A stretch of DNA of 64,000 bases from Nemesobacter sp965204665 (lineage in GTDB: Bacteria; Desulfobacterota_D; UBA1144; Nemesobacterales; Nemesobacteraceae). The stretch is taken from assembly GCA_965204665.1 (NCBI GenBank), contig OZ242002.1:1426001-1490000 (forward strand), read 5' to 3'. A program made the position numbers and the translations under genes. Below are positions 17,565 to 27,025 of this stretch, one piece after another (within the stretch, counting starts at the first letter, position 1; every line of letters starts with the position of its first letter). Below the pieces are notes generated by a model. That model saw only the letters and a program-made list of their open reading frames with translations, ran no database searches and had not been told where the DNA came from.

Positions 17565-18598
17565 CTAGGAATTCTCACGCCTTTGGGCTTGTTCTCGTTC
17601 GGGTGCATACGCAATTTCATGTCGGGACAACCCCTTGTGCCGACGCACATTGAGGGCTTTCCACTCCAGAAGCGGTTGGACCTGGATGCGTTTTTGGAGG
17701 GATGAATCCGAGGTCAGGATCGTCGCGTCGATTTCACCTTTGTCCAACAGAAGGTCGAGGAATGCCTGCTCGGCATCGGTAAACGGCAGCAGAACGGACA
17801 GAGCTTTCTTGGTCTCCCCCAGAATTTGCGCCCCGTATTCCGCGGGCGACGCCTGTTTTTCTGGCTGACGGACTCGGAGAGTGGGACCGAGTTGTCTTGC
17901 CAGTTCCGATTCATCGTAGTCGGCATCGTCAATAGCAATGGTTCTCCAGTCCTTGCGGTTCATCGCCCCGTATACGAAGAAGGCGATGCGGAGCCGCTCG
18001 CGTTGAAGCGTGTCCGTATCAAGTATGCGATGACAATCGAACAGATCTCTCGCCTGTTTGCGGGAAAACAGCGCCGAGAGCTTGCCGGCCGCAAGTTCAT
18101 GAAGGTCGAGAAGGGGAACATCTTTGGCCTGATTGTCCCCGAGCGGATGTGAATCGGCTTGGGGAATATCCCAAAGCGGTTGTCTGAACATGAAATTCAA
18201 ATCGACCTCCAGGCTCCCGGATTGCCAGGTGTAGCTCGGGTAACTCAACCGCCACTTCCCTACTGCGTGTTCGCCCGGCGTCCTCCTGACCGTGAACCCC
18301 TCACGGGAGAAGACCGCCTGGGCCGCATGCTCGATTCTCGGCCTCTCCTCCGGCATTTCCTCGCGCTCCAGCGCGCCGCGATGTAATTCAGGTCGATGTC
18401 CACGGACAACCGGGGATGGCGGAGGACGAACAGATTCAGGGCCGTGCCGCCCTTAAGGACCCATCTTCCCTTGAGCGACGGGTGCCTGTTCAGAGCGTTC
18501 AGCAGATTCATCAGACAGAAAACTTTCTCGACCACCTCCGCGTTGAATCCGTTGGCTCCGGCCACGGGAAGGATCTCCGAGGCGGAAAATCTCACCAT
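17565..18598 (-). pseudogene. abiEii: AbiEii nucleotidyltransferase toxin, frameshifted
   Basis: AbiEii is the toxin half of type IV abortive-infection systems. The first part (18598 to about 18370) reads MVRFSASEILPV, then WVLKGGTALNLFVLRHPRLS and VDIDLNYIAA, with the GG...T and D-x-D nucleotidyltransferase signatures. The sequence then leaves frame. The correct frame resumes as ALEREEMPEERPRIEHAAQ and runs to 17565 with KDVPLLDLHELAAGKL and KQARDLFDCHRIL. The break lies in a GC-dinucleotide-rich run near 18370. The toxin is very probably dead unless this is a sequencing error. Its start overlaps the end of the antitoxin gene by 7 nt. Confidence 0.85.
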
Positions 18599-19428
18599 AC
18601 CTCTCCCCAGGACTGATTCAGGATTTCATTAGGGACCATCAGGTTCCAGTCTTTCATCAAACGGCAATCTCTGGGCCTGCCTTGCATCAGATGGCGGGGC
18701 TGACTCGGACGCAGCCTGCGCAGGGCGTCCAGGTGTGTATTCCTTACCATCAGAGGCTCTCTGTGCTGTTCCAGAAAAAATCCGACCTTCGCGGCTGTGG
18801 TCGCATTCTCCAGCAGGCGGGTGTACGCGATGACTTGTTCCAGGTCGAAGAACTCCACCGATTCCAAGGATCGCCATATTTCCTCTCAGGTTCCGGTCAG
18901 GTCAGGTCGATCCAGCGCATCGACCATGGTTCTTTCATGGCTGGTCACCCGGAGTTTCACGCCGGAGCGCTCATGGCGAGTAACTCCGAACATCTCCTCT
19001 CCTTTCTCCGAAAGCGGCGGAGGCACGGGCGCGCGCCGGAACTCGTGGGACTGAAATGTAAGCGGAAGAGACTTGGTCGCCGAGATGTAGACCAGCCTCC
19101 AGTGTACAGAGTACGCTCTCCCGTGGAACTCCAGGGCAGTGTGGTAGCCCAGTACAGCATCCCCGGTCATCCTGGCCGCCACCAGGAATGGACCGACCGG
19201 AGCGGTTTCGGGGTCCATACCCCGGGGAACCGTTGCATACAGGCCGCGACGCACATGGACGATCCGGCCTCGCTTGCGGTGGTAGGCCAGCAGCGACTTG
19301 CGGGTGCGGGTGTTGCCGGACCCGTATTCGGAGAGGAAGCGGTCCAGTTCGTCCACCGTGAAAACGGCATGTCGAGCTAGGAATTCATTGAGCCTCACGG
19401 AATGTTTTCTTTGACTATCAGTCGACAT
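18592..19428 (-). pseudogene. abiEi: AbiEi antitoxin/transcriptional regulator, interrupted by an in-frame stop
   Basis: AbiEi is the DNA-binding antitoxin and repressor of the AbiE pair. The ATG at 19428 opens MSTDSQRKHSVRLNEFLARH; a winged-helix region follows (LLAYHRKRGRIVHVRRGLYA) and the body reads LGYHTALEFHGRAYS. At 18886-18888 a TGA stands in frame: the protein reads DRPDLTGT, stop, EEIWRSLESVEFFDLEQV, with continuous homology on both sides. Relatives have Trp at this place, so TGG to TGA is the simplest change. The C-terminal third (18592-18885) follows in the same frame. The toxin partner is frameshifted too. Confidence 0.85.
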
Positions 19429-20255
19429 AGTAGCAAAAAAATAACTGTATTTACTATATTCATCAATTATATGTGTATGAAAAACGGTCGAAGCGGGAGG
19501 GATTTTATTAGTGCTTGTCCACCGATTCGTCAAAGGACTGGATATGCACTACTGACCGTCCTTATGATTATTCCGGCCTGCCTCGTGGGCAGAAAATCCT
19601 TGCATTCTGTTGATATTTTTTCAGATATATGTTTTCTACGGTTCTTTCAAAATCTGCTGCTCGATGCCTGCAGTCAAAGCGAAAGCGGATTGATTATAAT
19701 TTCCGAGCAGCTCGGTGCGGTCATGTCAGCCACGACGAGGTAAGCGTTCGGGCGGACCGTGACGAGGTGTCTGCTTTAGGTAATGCGCCGCTTTTGGACT
19801 TGTCGGATTGTGCGAAGCTCCAAGCTTGGCGAGGAAGTTCGAATGCTCAGGTTGGCGTTGCTTTGCCGCCCACTTGGTAGCGCGTGTGTGGAATATTATC
19901 ATAAGATGTCTCGTGGGTCGGAGAGCGGGAAGTATCATTACCCAAAATGCTCCGCATGATCTTCAAGCCGGGTATGTGCGCGGAGAACAACCGGCGAAGG
20001 CTCAACGGATTCGACTTCGTAGGGAAAGTGATGACGGGTGTGAAATTCAAAGATGGGATTGAGAGATAAATAAGAAAAACGAAAAGGAGAATTCAAATAA
20101 CTGGAACGCCTCTCGGTCATGCAAACACTGGATTTGACAATAACTCGTTTCAGGTCTGCTTATATAAATACGGAAACACCATGACCGGGTTTTAAACTCC
20201 TTCCGTATCATATATACTTCAAGTATTCAAAAAGTTTTTTATGGAGACGAGCAGA
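19429..20255. other. Long non-coding stretch between abiE and the zinc-ribbon pair
   Basis: No intact gene is supported in these 830 bases. The only recognisable content is an IS256-type transposase tail at about 19895-20066. The rest shows only short frames without coding character. Confidence 0.6.
19895..20066 (+). pseudogene. C-terminal remnant of an IS256-family transposase
   Basis: The frame ending at 20066 reads MLRMIFKPGMCAENNRRRLN and then GFDFVGKVMTGVKFKDGIER, the usual tail of proteobacterial IS256 (mutator) transposases. Just upstream another frame gives SRGSESGK, as before that tail in relatives, so there is at least one frameshift. Nothing of the catalytic core remains. It may come from the same IS type as the remnant near 29 kb. 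Confidence 0.65.
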
Positions 20256-20759
20256 GTGCCTTTATACGAATACGAATGCGAAAGTTGTATGGAGCGGTAT
20301 AACAGGGACATAGACAACCTTGTCGGCAAACTTACAAAAACCAACGCTGCCGACATATTCAGGAAAAATAAAAACTTCTGCTATATTTCGGTCACGCGGA
20401 CAAAGAGCGGAAAACAGGTTTTCGAGTTCGGAGAAAAAAATGCGGCGGGAACGAGAAGGTTTCGTTACTCCCTTGAAAGCGGCAAGGTGCTTTATCTTGA
20501 ATTGAAGAATTTCCGCTTCGACCATCTTGTGTACGGAGAGCAGGACCGGGATGATGCCGTATGTCCCCTATGTGATGATGCCGCTTCGGTAAGAAGGGTT
20601 TTTTCAACATTCAAGGCCATATTTGATGACAAGAACAAAAGAGCGCCGAGGCCGGGAGATGATCTTCGCTGGCACCTTGAATACAAACAGCAGAAAGACG
20701 AGGAAATAGCGAGTGACTGGGTGGGACAGGATCACCTGGGTCAGTATTTCAACAGATAG
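20256..20759 (+). CDS. FmdB-like protein with a split zinc ribbon (paralogue A)
   Basis: 167 aa from a GTG at 20256 (MPLYEYECESC), chosen because GGAG lies 9 nt upstream and the paralogue has the same layout; an ATG at 20241 would add five residues. FmdB-type regulators start MPxYEYxCxxC with the second Cys pair about 20 residues on. Here the first pair (CESC) and second pair (CPLC) are separated by roughly 100 residues, which include a probably beta-rich segment ending LKNFRFDHLVYGEQD. After the second pair comes VRRVFSTF, then a charged tail. Function unknown; metal binding is inferred from the four Cys. Confidence 0.75.
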   Translation: MPLYEYECESCMERYNRDIDNLVGKLTKTNAADIFRKNKNFCYISVTRTKSGKQVFEFGEKNAAGTRRFRYSLESGKVLYLELKNFRFDHLVYGEQDRDDAVCPLCDDAASVRRVFSTFKAIFDDKNKRAPRPGDDLRWHLEYKQQKDEEIASDWVGQDHLGQYFNR

Positions 20760-20769
20760 GAGAGAGCAG

Positions 20770-21252
20770 ATGCCGCTTTACGAATTCGAGTGCATAAAAT
20801 GCAGAAACAACATTGAAAAATCCCTCAAAGTGCTTGAAAAAAAAACAGATAAACAGACTGTGAAAGGTCTGGTCCAGAAACACGATAATATCCACGTGAT
20901 AGAGGTTGTTGATCTCGAGGGGGAGAAGATACTGGCGAAGCATGGAAAAAAAGGAAAAAATTCGGTGTTTCGGGATTTTTATCTGAATGAAGGAACGGTG
21001 CTTGCCCTTTTCAACATGCGGAACTACAGATTCTCCGAGCTCATATACGCCGAAGGTGATGAAAAAAACGTGGAGTGTCGTTGTGGGGAGCGGAAAAAAG
21101 TGGAAAAGGTGTTCTCGACTTTTTCCTTTACGAAGGACCTTTCCACCGATATGCCCAAGCCGGACCTCTCGAACCTACCGCCTTCGGTAAGAAACAGAAC
21201 CCATATCGGTGAATATATAGAGGAAAAGGACAGACCGAAAAAGAATAGATAG
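20770..21252 (+). CDS. FmdB-like protein with a split zinc ribbon (paralogue B)
   Basis: 160 aa, ATG at 20770 with GGAGAG upstream, starting 10 nt after paralogue A. It begins MPLYEFECIKC, contains FNMRNYRFSELIYAEGDEKN, then VECRCGERKK and VEKVFSTF, the same order as its neighbour. The second Cys pair is C-x-C (CRC) rather than C-x-x-C. Identity between the two is low except at the Cys motifs, the RF-x(2)-L-x-Y segment and VFSTF, so the duplication is old. The pair forms an operon of its own. I know no described family with this long insert. Confidence 0.75.
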   Translation: MPLYEFECIKCRNNIEKSLKVLEKKTDKQTVKGLVQKHDNIHVIEVVDLEGEKILAKHGKKGKNSVFRDFYLNEGTVLALFNMRNYRFSELIYAEGDEKNVECRCGERKKVEKVFSTFSFTKDLSTDMPKPDLSNLPPSVRNRTHIGEYIEEKDRPKKNR

Positions 21253-21284
21253 ACCCCGCCCCTGCGCGCCGGCGGATGCGGAAA

Positions 21285-21950
21285 TCATTTCTGTTCGGGG
21301 GTTTTCCGCGCGTAATCTTCTTTCCGTTTTCCGAACCGTCTTTTGAGTTCGCGGGTCACATCATCGGGGCCGAGACCGGCTTCGCTCAGAACCACCATGG
21401 AGTGAAACCACAGGTCCGCTGTCTCGTATACAACTTCCTTCGGGTCTCTGTTCTTGGCGGCTATTATCACTTCCCCCGCTTCCTCGCCGATTTTTTTCAG
21501 TATACGATCAAGCCCCGACTCCAGAAGGCCGCTTACGTATGACCCTTCTCCGGGGTTCTGCTTTCTGTTTTCTATAGTTTCTGCGACTTCGGCAAGGAAT
21601 CCGCTGTCGAATTCAGGCGCGAGTTTTTCCGTAAAGTCCCGGGACCTGTAAAAACATGACGGCTTTCCCGTGTGGCAGGCGACTCCTGTTTGCGAGACCG
21701 TTACGAGCACGGTATCACGGTCGCAGTCGATGAATATTTCTTTCACGTCTTGAAAGTGACCGGATTGTTTTCCCTTGTTCCAGATCTTTTTTCTCGATCT
21801 GCTCCAGAAGTGGGTTCTTCCGGTCAGCACGGTTTTTTCAAGAGCATCCCTGTCGGCCCAGGCGAGCATGAGAACTCGGCCGGAAACTCCATCCTGCACT
21901 ATAACCGGGACGAGCCCCTGTTCATTGAAATTTACATTGTCGAAATCCAT
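21285..21950 (-). CDS. hisIE: Bifunctional phosphoribosyl-AMP cyclohydrolase / phosphoribosyl-ATP pyrophosphatase
   Basis: Histidine biosynthesis steps 2 and 3 in one 221-aa chain. The HisI domain (about 1-115) shows VIVQDGVSGRVLMLAWAD, SGHFQDVKEIFIDCDRD and VSQTGVACHTGKPSCFY, with the zinc and magnesium ligands. The HisE domain follows with SGLDRILKKIGEEAGEVIIA and the all-alpha MazG-like Glu/Asp set. The frame is open far upstream, but homology begins at the ATG at 21950 (MDFDNVNFNEQGLVPV). No other his gene is near, so it is a dispersed pathway gene. It is divergent from rpoZ and convergent with the zinc-ribbon pair. Confidence 0.95.
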   Translation of the reverse strand: MDFDNVNFNEQGLVPVIVQDGVSGRVLMLAWADRDALEKTVLTGRTHFWSRSRKKIWNKGKQSGHFQDVKEIFIDCDRDTVLVTVSQTGVACHTGKPSCFYRSRDFTEKLAPEFDSGFLAEVAETIENRKQNPGEGSYVSGLLESGLDRILKKIGEEAGEVIIAAKNRDPKEVVYETADLWFHSMVVLSEAGLGPDDVTRELKRRFGKRKEDYARKTPEQK

Positions 21951-22158
21951 TCGAAATTTCCTTGCCGAGCGTCCTAAGATAGTAATGGCGGAATTTCGGT
22001 TGTCAAAAAGCCGCAAATAGGCGCCCGGGATTCTGACGGGAGAAGTCGAGAGCTCGTTCTGACCTGTTTTTAGACCGCGATGGGGTGCCGAGAGGTTTGA
22101 CATATCTGTCAGAAAAGGGATCATACCAAGGTAATTCATACTGAGAAGGTGGATAAGG

Positions 22159-22371
22159 ATGGCTAGAATCACTATTGAAGATTGCCTTGAGAAAGTCGGA
22201 AACAAATTCGCACTCTCCATCGCCGCAATGAAAAGAGCAAAGCAGATATCCAAGGGAGCTAGGGTAGTGGCGTCTGAAAATGATGACAACAAACATGTTG
22301 TTTCAGCGCTTCGGGAGATAGCCGAAGGAAAAGTGGAAGTCCTATATCCCAAGGACAGGGATAACTACTGA
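22159..22371 (+). CDS. rpoZ: RNA polymerase omega subunit
   Basis: 70 aa, the normal size. MARITIEDCLEKVGNKFALS and AAMKRAKQISKGA are the omega hallmarks; the conserved helix region continues with VVSALREIAEG. It helps assemble beta' into core polymerase and, in many bacteria, forms part of a ppGpp site. The usual partners gmk and spoT are not adjacent. It lies 25 nt before the hydantoinase gene and may share its transcript. Confidence 0.95.
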   Translation: MARITIEDCLEKVGNKFALSIAAMKRAKQISKGARVVASENDDNKHVVSALREIAEGKVEVLYPKDRDNY

Positions 22372-22396
22372 TCAACTGAGCGGCATCCGCCCCGTT

Positions 22397-24343
22397 ATGC
22401 TTTCTGCAGGCATAGACGCCGGAGGAACCTTCACCGATTTTGTTTTCTTCGACGGGAAAAAAATATCGATAAACAAGGTTCTTTCCACCCCCGAGGACCC
22501 CTCGAAAGCGGTAATGCAAGGTCTTTCGGGGTATACTTCCGGTTCGTCGGAACTTTCCGAAATCATCCACGGCACCACGGTAGCCACAAACTCCCTCCTT
22601 GAGCGGGACGGTGCCAGGACCTGTCTTGTCACCACAAAAGGGTTTGAAGACGTAATACAAATAGGGAGACAGAACAGGGAGAAACTCTACGACCTGTTCT
22701 GGAGTCCGCAACCCGCTCTTGTTCCGCCTCAACTCAGGTTCGGAGTTTCCGAGAGGGTTGATTACCGTGGACAGGTGCTCAAAAGCCCGCAGGAAAAAGA
22801 GATTGAGCGGATAGCGGAAAACATGCTGTCTTCGGATGTTGAAGCGATAGCGGTCTGTTTTCTTCATTCTTACGCCAATCCCGAAAACGAGCGCCTCGTG
22901 GCGCACATGCTCTCACATCTGGGCATACCCGTCACTCTTTCATCCGACCTCGCACCCGAGTTTCGTGAGTATGAAAGAACTTCCACCACTGTTGCCAACT
23001 CCTATCTGATTCCCAAAGTAAGCGGGTACATGCGCTCGCTTTTGAGAAGTCTGAAAGGAAAATCTCTTCACGTGATGCAGTCGAACGGCGGGGTGATATC
23101 CGCAGAACAGGCGGCCGAGGGTCCCGCAAGAATAGTGTTGTCCGGTCCTGCCGGGGGAGTCGTGGGGGCGTTTGAAGTATGCGCGCTTGCAGGAAGAAAA
23201 AAAATAATCACCTACGACATGGGCGGAACATCTACTGACGTATCGCTTTGCGACGGCGGGATAAGTTTCACTACCGAAAATATCCTGGACGGTATAGCTC
23301 TCAAAGTGCCTATGATAGACATCTCGACCATAGGGTCGGGCGGAGGTTCCATAGCGCGCGTATCCGAGGGGCAGATACTGAAGGTCGGTCCCGCAAGCGC
23401 GGGCGCCGACCCGGGCCCCGCATGTTACGGAAAAGGGGTTCTCCCGACCGTTACGGACGCGAATGTAGTTCTGGGAAGAATGGAGCCCGGACGCTTTCTG
23501 GGCGGACGGATGAAGATATACCCCGAGAGGTCCGTCGAGGCGCTCAAAGAGCTTTATCCGGGCAGACCGGTTTGTGAAACGGCTGAAGCCGTGATTAATA
23601 TCTCAAACTCAAATATGGAAAAGGCGCTGAGGGTGATATCCGTCGGAAGGGGTCATGACCCGAGAGAATTTTCGCTTGTGTCGTTCGGGGGCGCGGGAGG
23701 ACTTCATGCCTGCGCGCTCGCTTCCTCTCTCGGAATAGGAGAAGTGGTCTTTCCGGCGAATCCCGGAGCTCTTTCCGCTTACGGGATGCTGCTTGCCGAC
23801 TCTTTTAAGGATTACGGCATCACCTTCTTCTCTCAAGCGGATGACCCGGACTGTGTTGCGGAAACATCCGACAGGTTCACGGAGCTCCAGAAAAAAGCTG
23901 TTTACGACACCCGTTGCGGCGACTTGCGTTTTGAACGGTATGTCGACGCGAGATACAGAAGACAGTCCCATGAACTCACCATTCCGTTCAGCGGTTCGAT
24001 TGCTTCAGACTTTCACCGGGCTCACAAGAAGGCTTACGGTTATATGCAGTCGTCTCCGGTGGAGATCGTAACCTTGAGACTTCGGGCTTATCTGCCCGGG
24101 CGAAAGATAAAAATTCCCAAGCTGGTAAAAACGGGGCCCGGACCGCGTCCTGTTTCAAGGTCCGTGATATTTCAAGGCGGTGAAACGCAGGCGACGTGTT
24201 ATGACCGAGATGAGATGTCCGCGGGTTTTTCCTTTGATGGTCCGAGTGTCGTTTTTGAGAGGACCGCAACTGCTTTTATTCCGTCCGGGTTCTTATGCAG
24301 TGTGGACGAATATGGAAGCATAATAGCTTCTGCAGACGCTTGA
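22397..24343 (+). CDS. hyuA: Hydantoinase A / oxoprolinase-type ATPase (HyuA family)
   Basis: 648 aa, complete. The N terminus SAGIDAGGTFTDFVFFD is the phosphate-1 loop of the actin-like ATPase fold. The second loop region is IITYDMGGTSTDVSLCDGG, followed by ISTIGSGGGSIARV and GPASAGADPGPACYGKG, all standard for the N-methylhydantoinase A/5-oxoprolinase alpha family. The C-terminal part reads LVSFGGAGGLHACALA. The enzyme normally works with HyuB for ATP-driven opening of hydantoin or oxoproline rings, or with related carboxylase partners. No hyuB is visible in the window. Substrate unknown. Confidence 0.9.
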   Translation: MLSAGIDAGGTFTDFVFFDGKKISINKVLSTPEDPSKAVMQGLSGYTSGSSELSEIIHGTTVATNSLLERDGARTCLVTTKGFEDVIQIGRQNREKLYDLFWSPQPALVPPQLRFGVSERVDYRGQVLKSPQEKEIERIAENMLSSDVEAIAVCFLHSYANPENERLVAHMLSHLGIPVTLSSDLAPEFREYERTSTTVANSYLIPKVSGYMRSLLRSLKGKSLHVMQSNGGVISAEQAAEGPARIVLSGPAGGVVGAFEVCALAGRKKIITYDMGGTSTDVSLCDGGISFTTENILDGIALKVPMIDISTIGSGGGSIARVSEGQILKVGPASAGADPGPACYGKGVLPTVTDANVVLGRMEPGRFLGGRMKIYPERSVEALKELYPGRPVCETAEAVINISNSNMEKALRVISVGRGHDPREFSLVSFGGAGGLHACALASSLGIGEVVFPANPGALSAYGMLLADSFKDYGITFFSQADDPDCVAETSDRFTELQKKAVYDTRCGDLRFERYVDARYRRQSHELTIPFSGSIASDFHRAHKKAYGYMQSSPVEIVTLRLRAYLPGRKIKIPKLVKTGPGPRPVSRSVIFQGGETQATCYDRDEMSAGFSFDGPSVVFERTATAFIPSGFLCSVDEYGSIIASADA

Positions 24344-24347
24344 AGCG

Positions 24348-24944
24348 ATGGATATACGGGAGAAGATAGGAAAGGCTCTTGCGCTTCCGGGTGCGGATTC
24401 CGACCCCGGTGAAGGTCTTGTCGCATCCGCGGTCGCACTTATGCTGTGCCGTGCGGAGGAGCAGCACTGGATATGGTTCATAAGAAGAACCGAGTACAGA
24501 AAAGATCTCTTTTCAGGTCATGTGGCTTTTCCCGGAGGGAAGAGAAAAAACGAAGATTCCACTCTGTTGCATACGGCTTTTCGGGAGGTGGAGGAGGAAC
24601 TCGGATTCTCCCTTGAGACGGAGGGGCGGATACTAGGGGAGATGGGTTTCGTCCGACCTTTTACGCCTGCTGTCCGTCAGTACGCGGTAAAACCTTTCGT
24701 CGCGTTCATAGATGCGGACCCTGACTTTATTCCCAACTATGAAGTCGCTCAATACTTCAGGGTTCCCGTTCGGCATCTGCTTTCTCCGGAAAACCGGAAA
24801 ACAAGAGAAAGAGTGCGGGGCGATGAAATTGTGAACGATTATGTCTTTCGATACCGAAATCACATAATATGGGGGCTTACCGGAAGGATTCTCAATGAGT
24901 TCTTCAAAAAGACCTCGAACTTTTTTCCCGATTCTGCCGGATAG
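24348..24944 (+). CDS. Nudix hydrolase, CoA pyrophosphatase-like
   Basis: 198 aa starting 4 nt after hyuA, so very probably co-transcribed. The Nudix box begins at GGKRKNEDSTLL and continues HTAFREVEEELGF, with the REVEEEL core intact. The preceding FSGHVAFPGGK is the extended motif found in the NudL/YeaB CoA-pyrophosphatase branch. A small hairpin (CCGGAT-AGA-ATCCGG, 24937-24951) overlaps the stop but lacks a U tract. CoA or a CoA ester as substrate is inference from the subfamily motif. Confidence 0.88.
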   Translation: MDIREKIGKALALPGADSDPGEGLVASAVALMLCRAEEQHWIWFIRRTEYRKDLFSGHVAFPGGKRKNEDSTLLHTAFREVEEELGFSLETEGRILGEMGFVRPFTPAVRQYAVKPFVAFIDADPDFIPNYEVAQYFRVPVRHLLSPENRKTRERVRGDEIVNDYVFRYRNHIIWGLTGRILNEFFKKTSNFFPDSAG

Positions 24945-25280
24945 AATCCGGTCGAATAACTTTACCATGCCTGCTCATTTGTACGACGGGTACCCCGACG
25001 ATGGATACACCAATGTACAGTTTAATGGGTGCTGGGTTTTAGGTAAACTTGAGCCAATGGGCTGTATTGTGCCGGCATCGGTTGCTATTCTGTGCCAATC
25101 TCCCTTCAGAAAAGCAAGAAGAAATGGCTGAAACAGTTTAATGGGCGGGCGAAATTTAAAAGGCATGGCTTCTTATGTGGAGAAATATTTATTAGATTTC
25201 TACAAAAGTACAGAACATCTCTAATTAATGCTGGAGTAACTCTGCTAAGATATTCCCAACTACATCAAGGAGCGGGTTGA
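24945..25280. other. Non-coding stretch upstream of the Gabija genes
   Basis: No gene supported. The 13-mer ACAGTTTAATGGG occurs twice (25017-25029 and 25133-25145). The second copy extends to AGTTTAATGGGCG (25135-25147), which resembles the insertion-sequence ends described at 28945 and 55620. AAGGAG lies just before the gajA start. Confidence 0.5.
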
Positions 25281-27025
25281 GTGAGCATTCTAATAAAAAC
25301 TGTGCGTGTTTCAGGATTTCGCGGGCTGGAAAATCTACAGGTGGATCTGGAGCGGACAACTGTTTTAACTGGAATGAATAATACAGGGAAGACATCGTTT
25401 CTAAAGGCAATACAGATAGCATTGGGCAATCAGTTTATTTCTCCCGACGACTTTTTCATCCGTGATAATAGCAGTTGTGAGCGAATTACGATTGATCTGC
25501 TTATTGTGCCTGTAGACATCGATGGTTCTGATGTCGACGATTTCTCCGAAGATTGGGAAGTGTTGCTGACCACCGACAGAATTAGAACGGACGGTATAAA
25601 AAACTTCCTGCCTCTAAGGACGATTTGTACTCTTGATTCAACGAACAGCAGTTATAAAATGCAACAATTCATCTTATCAGGTTGGCCGGAATTTAATGGT
25701 AATAACGATTGGCATAAACATGACGATGGTAAAAAAACACGCTTCCATTTCGAGGAAATCCCCTTTTTTATATGGACGCCCAGCGCGACATTATGGAGGA
25801 TACTAGACAAAAAAGTTCATATCTTGGAAAAATGTTGGCCAATATTGAATATTCGGACGCGGATATTGACGAGATAGAAACGCAGATCAAACAGTTGAAC
25901 GAGAAAGCCGTAAGTAGCAGTGATGTTCTCCGTAATATTAAAGATACTCTTAAAGACTTAGATTCAGCGATGGGCAGCCAAAGCCATGGTATTGAGATAA
26001 CTCCCTTCACTAAGAAAATACGCGATTTGAACAAAGGGATGAGTATCTACTACGGCGACAACAAGGACAGTTTTTCTATGGAGTACCATGGAATGGGCAC
26101 TAGAAGCTGGTCTTCTCTTTTGACTCTAAAGTCCTTTATCAACCAACTTTCCTCTCAAGCAGAGAACAAGAACAACGTGTTTTTCCCACTGCTGGCCGTA
26201 GAAGAACCGGAGGCGCACCTGCATCCGAATGCACAAAAAAAGTTGTACGGGCAAATAAATAACATCGCCGGTCAGAAAATCATTTCAACCCATTCCCCGT
26301 ATATTGCTGCTGCTGCGGATATTAAGCAAATTCGAAATTTTTATAAAAGTGAAAAGGTGAATTGTGGCCGTATTAAGATTGATGCCTCGAATAAGGAAGA
26401 CATAAGAAAAATAGAGCGTCGGGTGATTAGCCGCAGGGGTGAAATGTTTTTCTCGAAGTTGATCGTGTTTTTTGAAGGGGAAACCGAGGAGCAGGCATTA
26501 CCGGTATTTTTCCGGAAATATTTCAGTAGAACCCATGTTGAAGTCGGTTTGGATTTCGTTGGAGTAGGCGGTTATACAAACTATCTTCCCTTTATTAGAT
26601 TCGCCGAAGATCTGGGCATTCCCTGGTTGATTCTCTCAGATGCTGAACAAAAGGCGAAAACGAATGTTTCGGAACAATTTCAGAAATGCAACACACAGAA
26701 AAATCTCAATGAAGTTGTTCTTTATTTAGATGGGAGCAACAATTTTGAGCGTCAACTAATTGCTGATGGATTTCAGGATGAAATTAGAAAGAGTATTCTT
26801 GGTTTTTATGATTACGACAACGAACAAAATAGGGCAGACAGAGAGCAAAAAGTCGAAAGCTATACCGACGATGAACTTTATGAAACCATCAAGAAAAATA
26901 AGACGAAGTACGGCCCCGCCGTTGCAGAAAAAATCATAGAGAGCGGCAAAGAGTTGCCGCCGAAGATTGTAACCCTCTTCGAAAAAGTAAAGTCCATCCT
27001 TAAGTTAGGGGGAGTTGATGTATGA
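25281..27025 (+). pseudogene. gajA: Gabija protein GajA (ABC-type ATPase plus TOPRIM nuclease), interrupted by one frameshift
   Basis: GajA senses phage-induced nucleotide depletion and nicks DNA, together with GajB. The GTG start at 25281 is preceded by AAGGAG. Frame 1 encodes VRVSGFRGLENLQVDLE and the Walker A GMNNTGKTS (31-39), and ends around 25775. The second frame continues MDAQRDIMEDTRQKSSYLGK, then Walker B LLAVEEPEAHLHP (about 303), ISTHSPYIAA, and TOPRIM motifs IVFFEGETEEQ (about 395) and LILSDAEQ (about 450). Restoring the frame gives about 581 aa, close to known GajA. The break falls in CCCC followed by six Ts; one added T restores the protein. Mutation, slippage or base-call error are all possible. 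Confidence 0.88.

Noticed and set aside
19726..19938. Minus-strand frame between abiE and the zinc-ribbon genes
   Set aside because: Compositionally random peptide lying partly over the transposase remnant.
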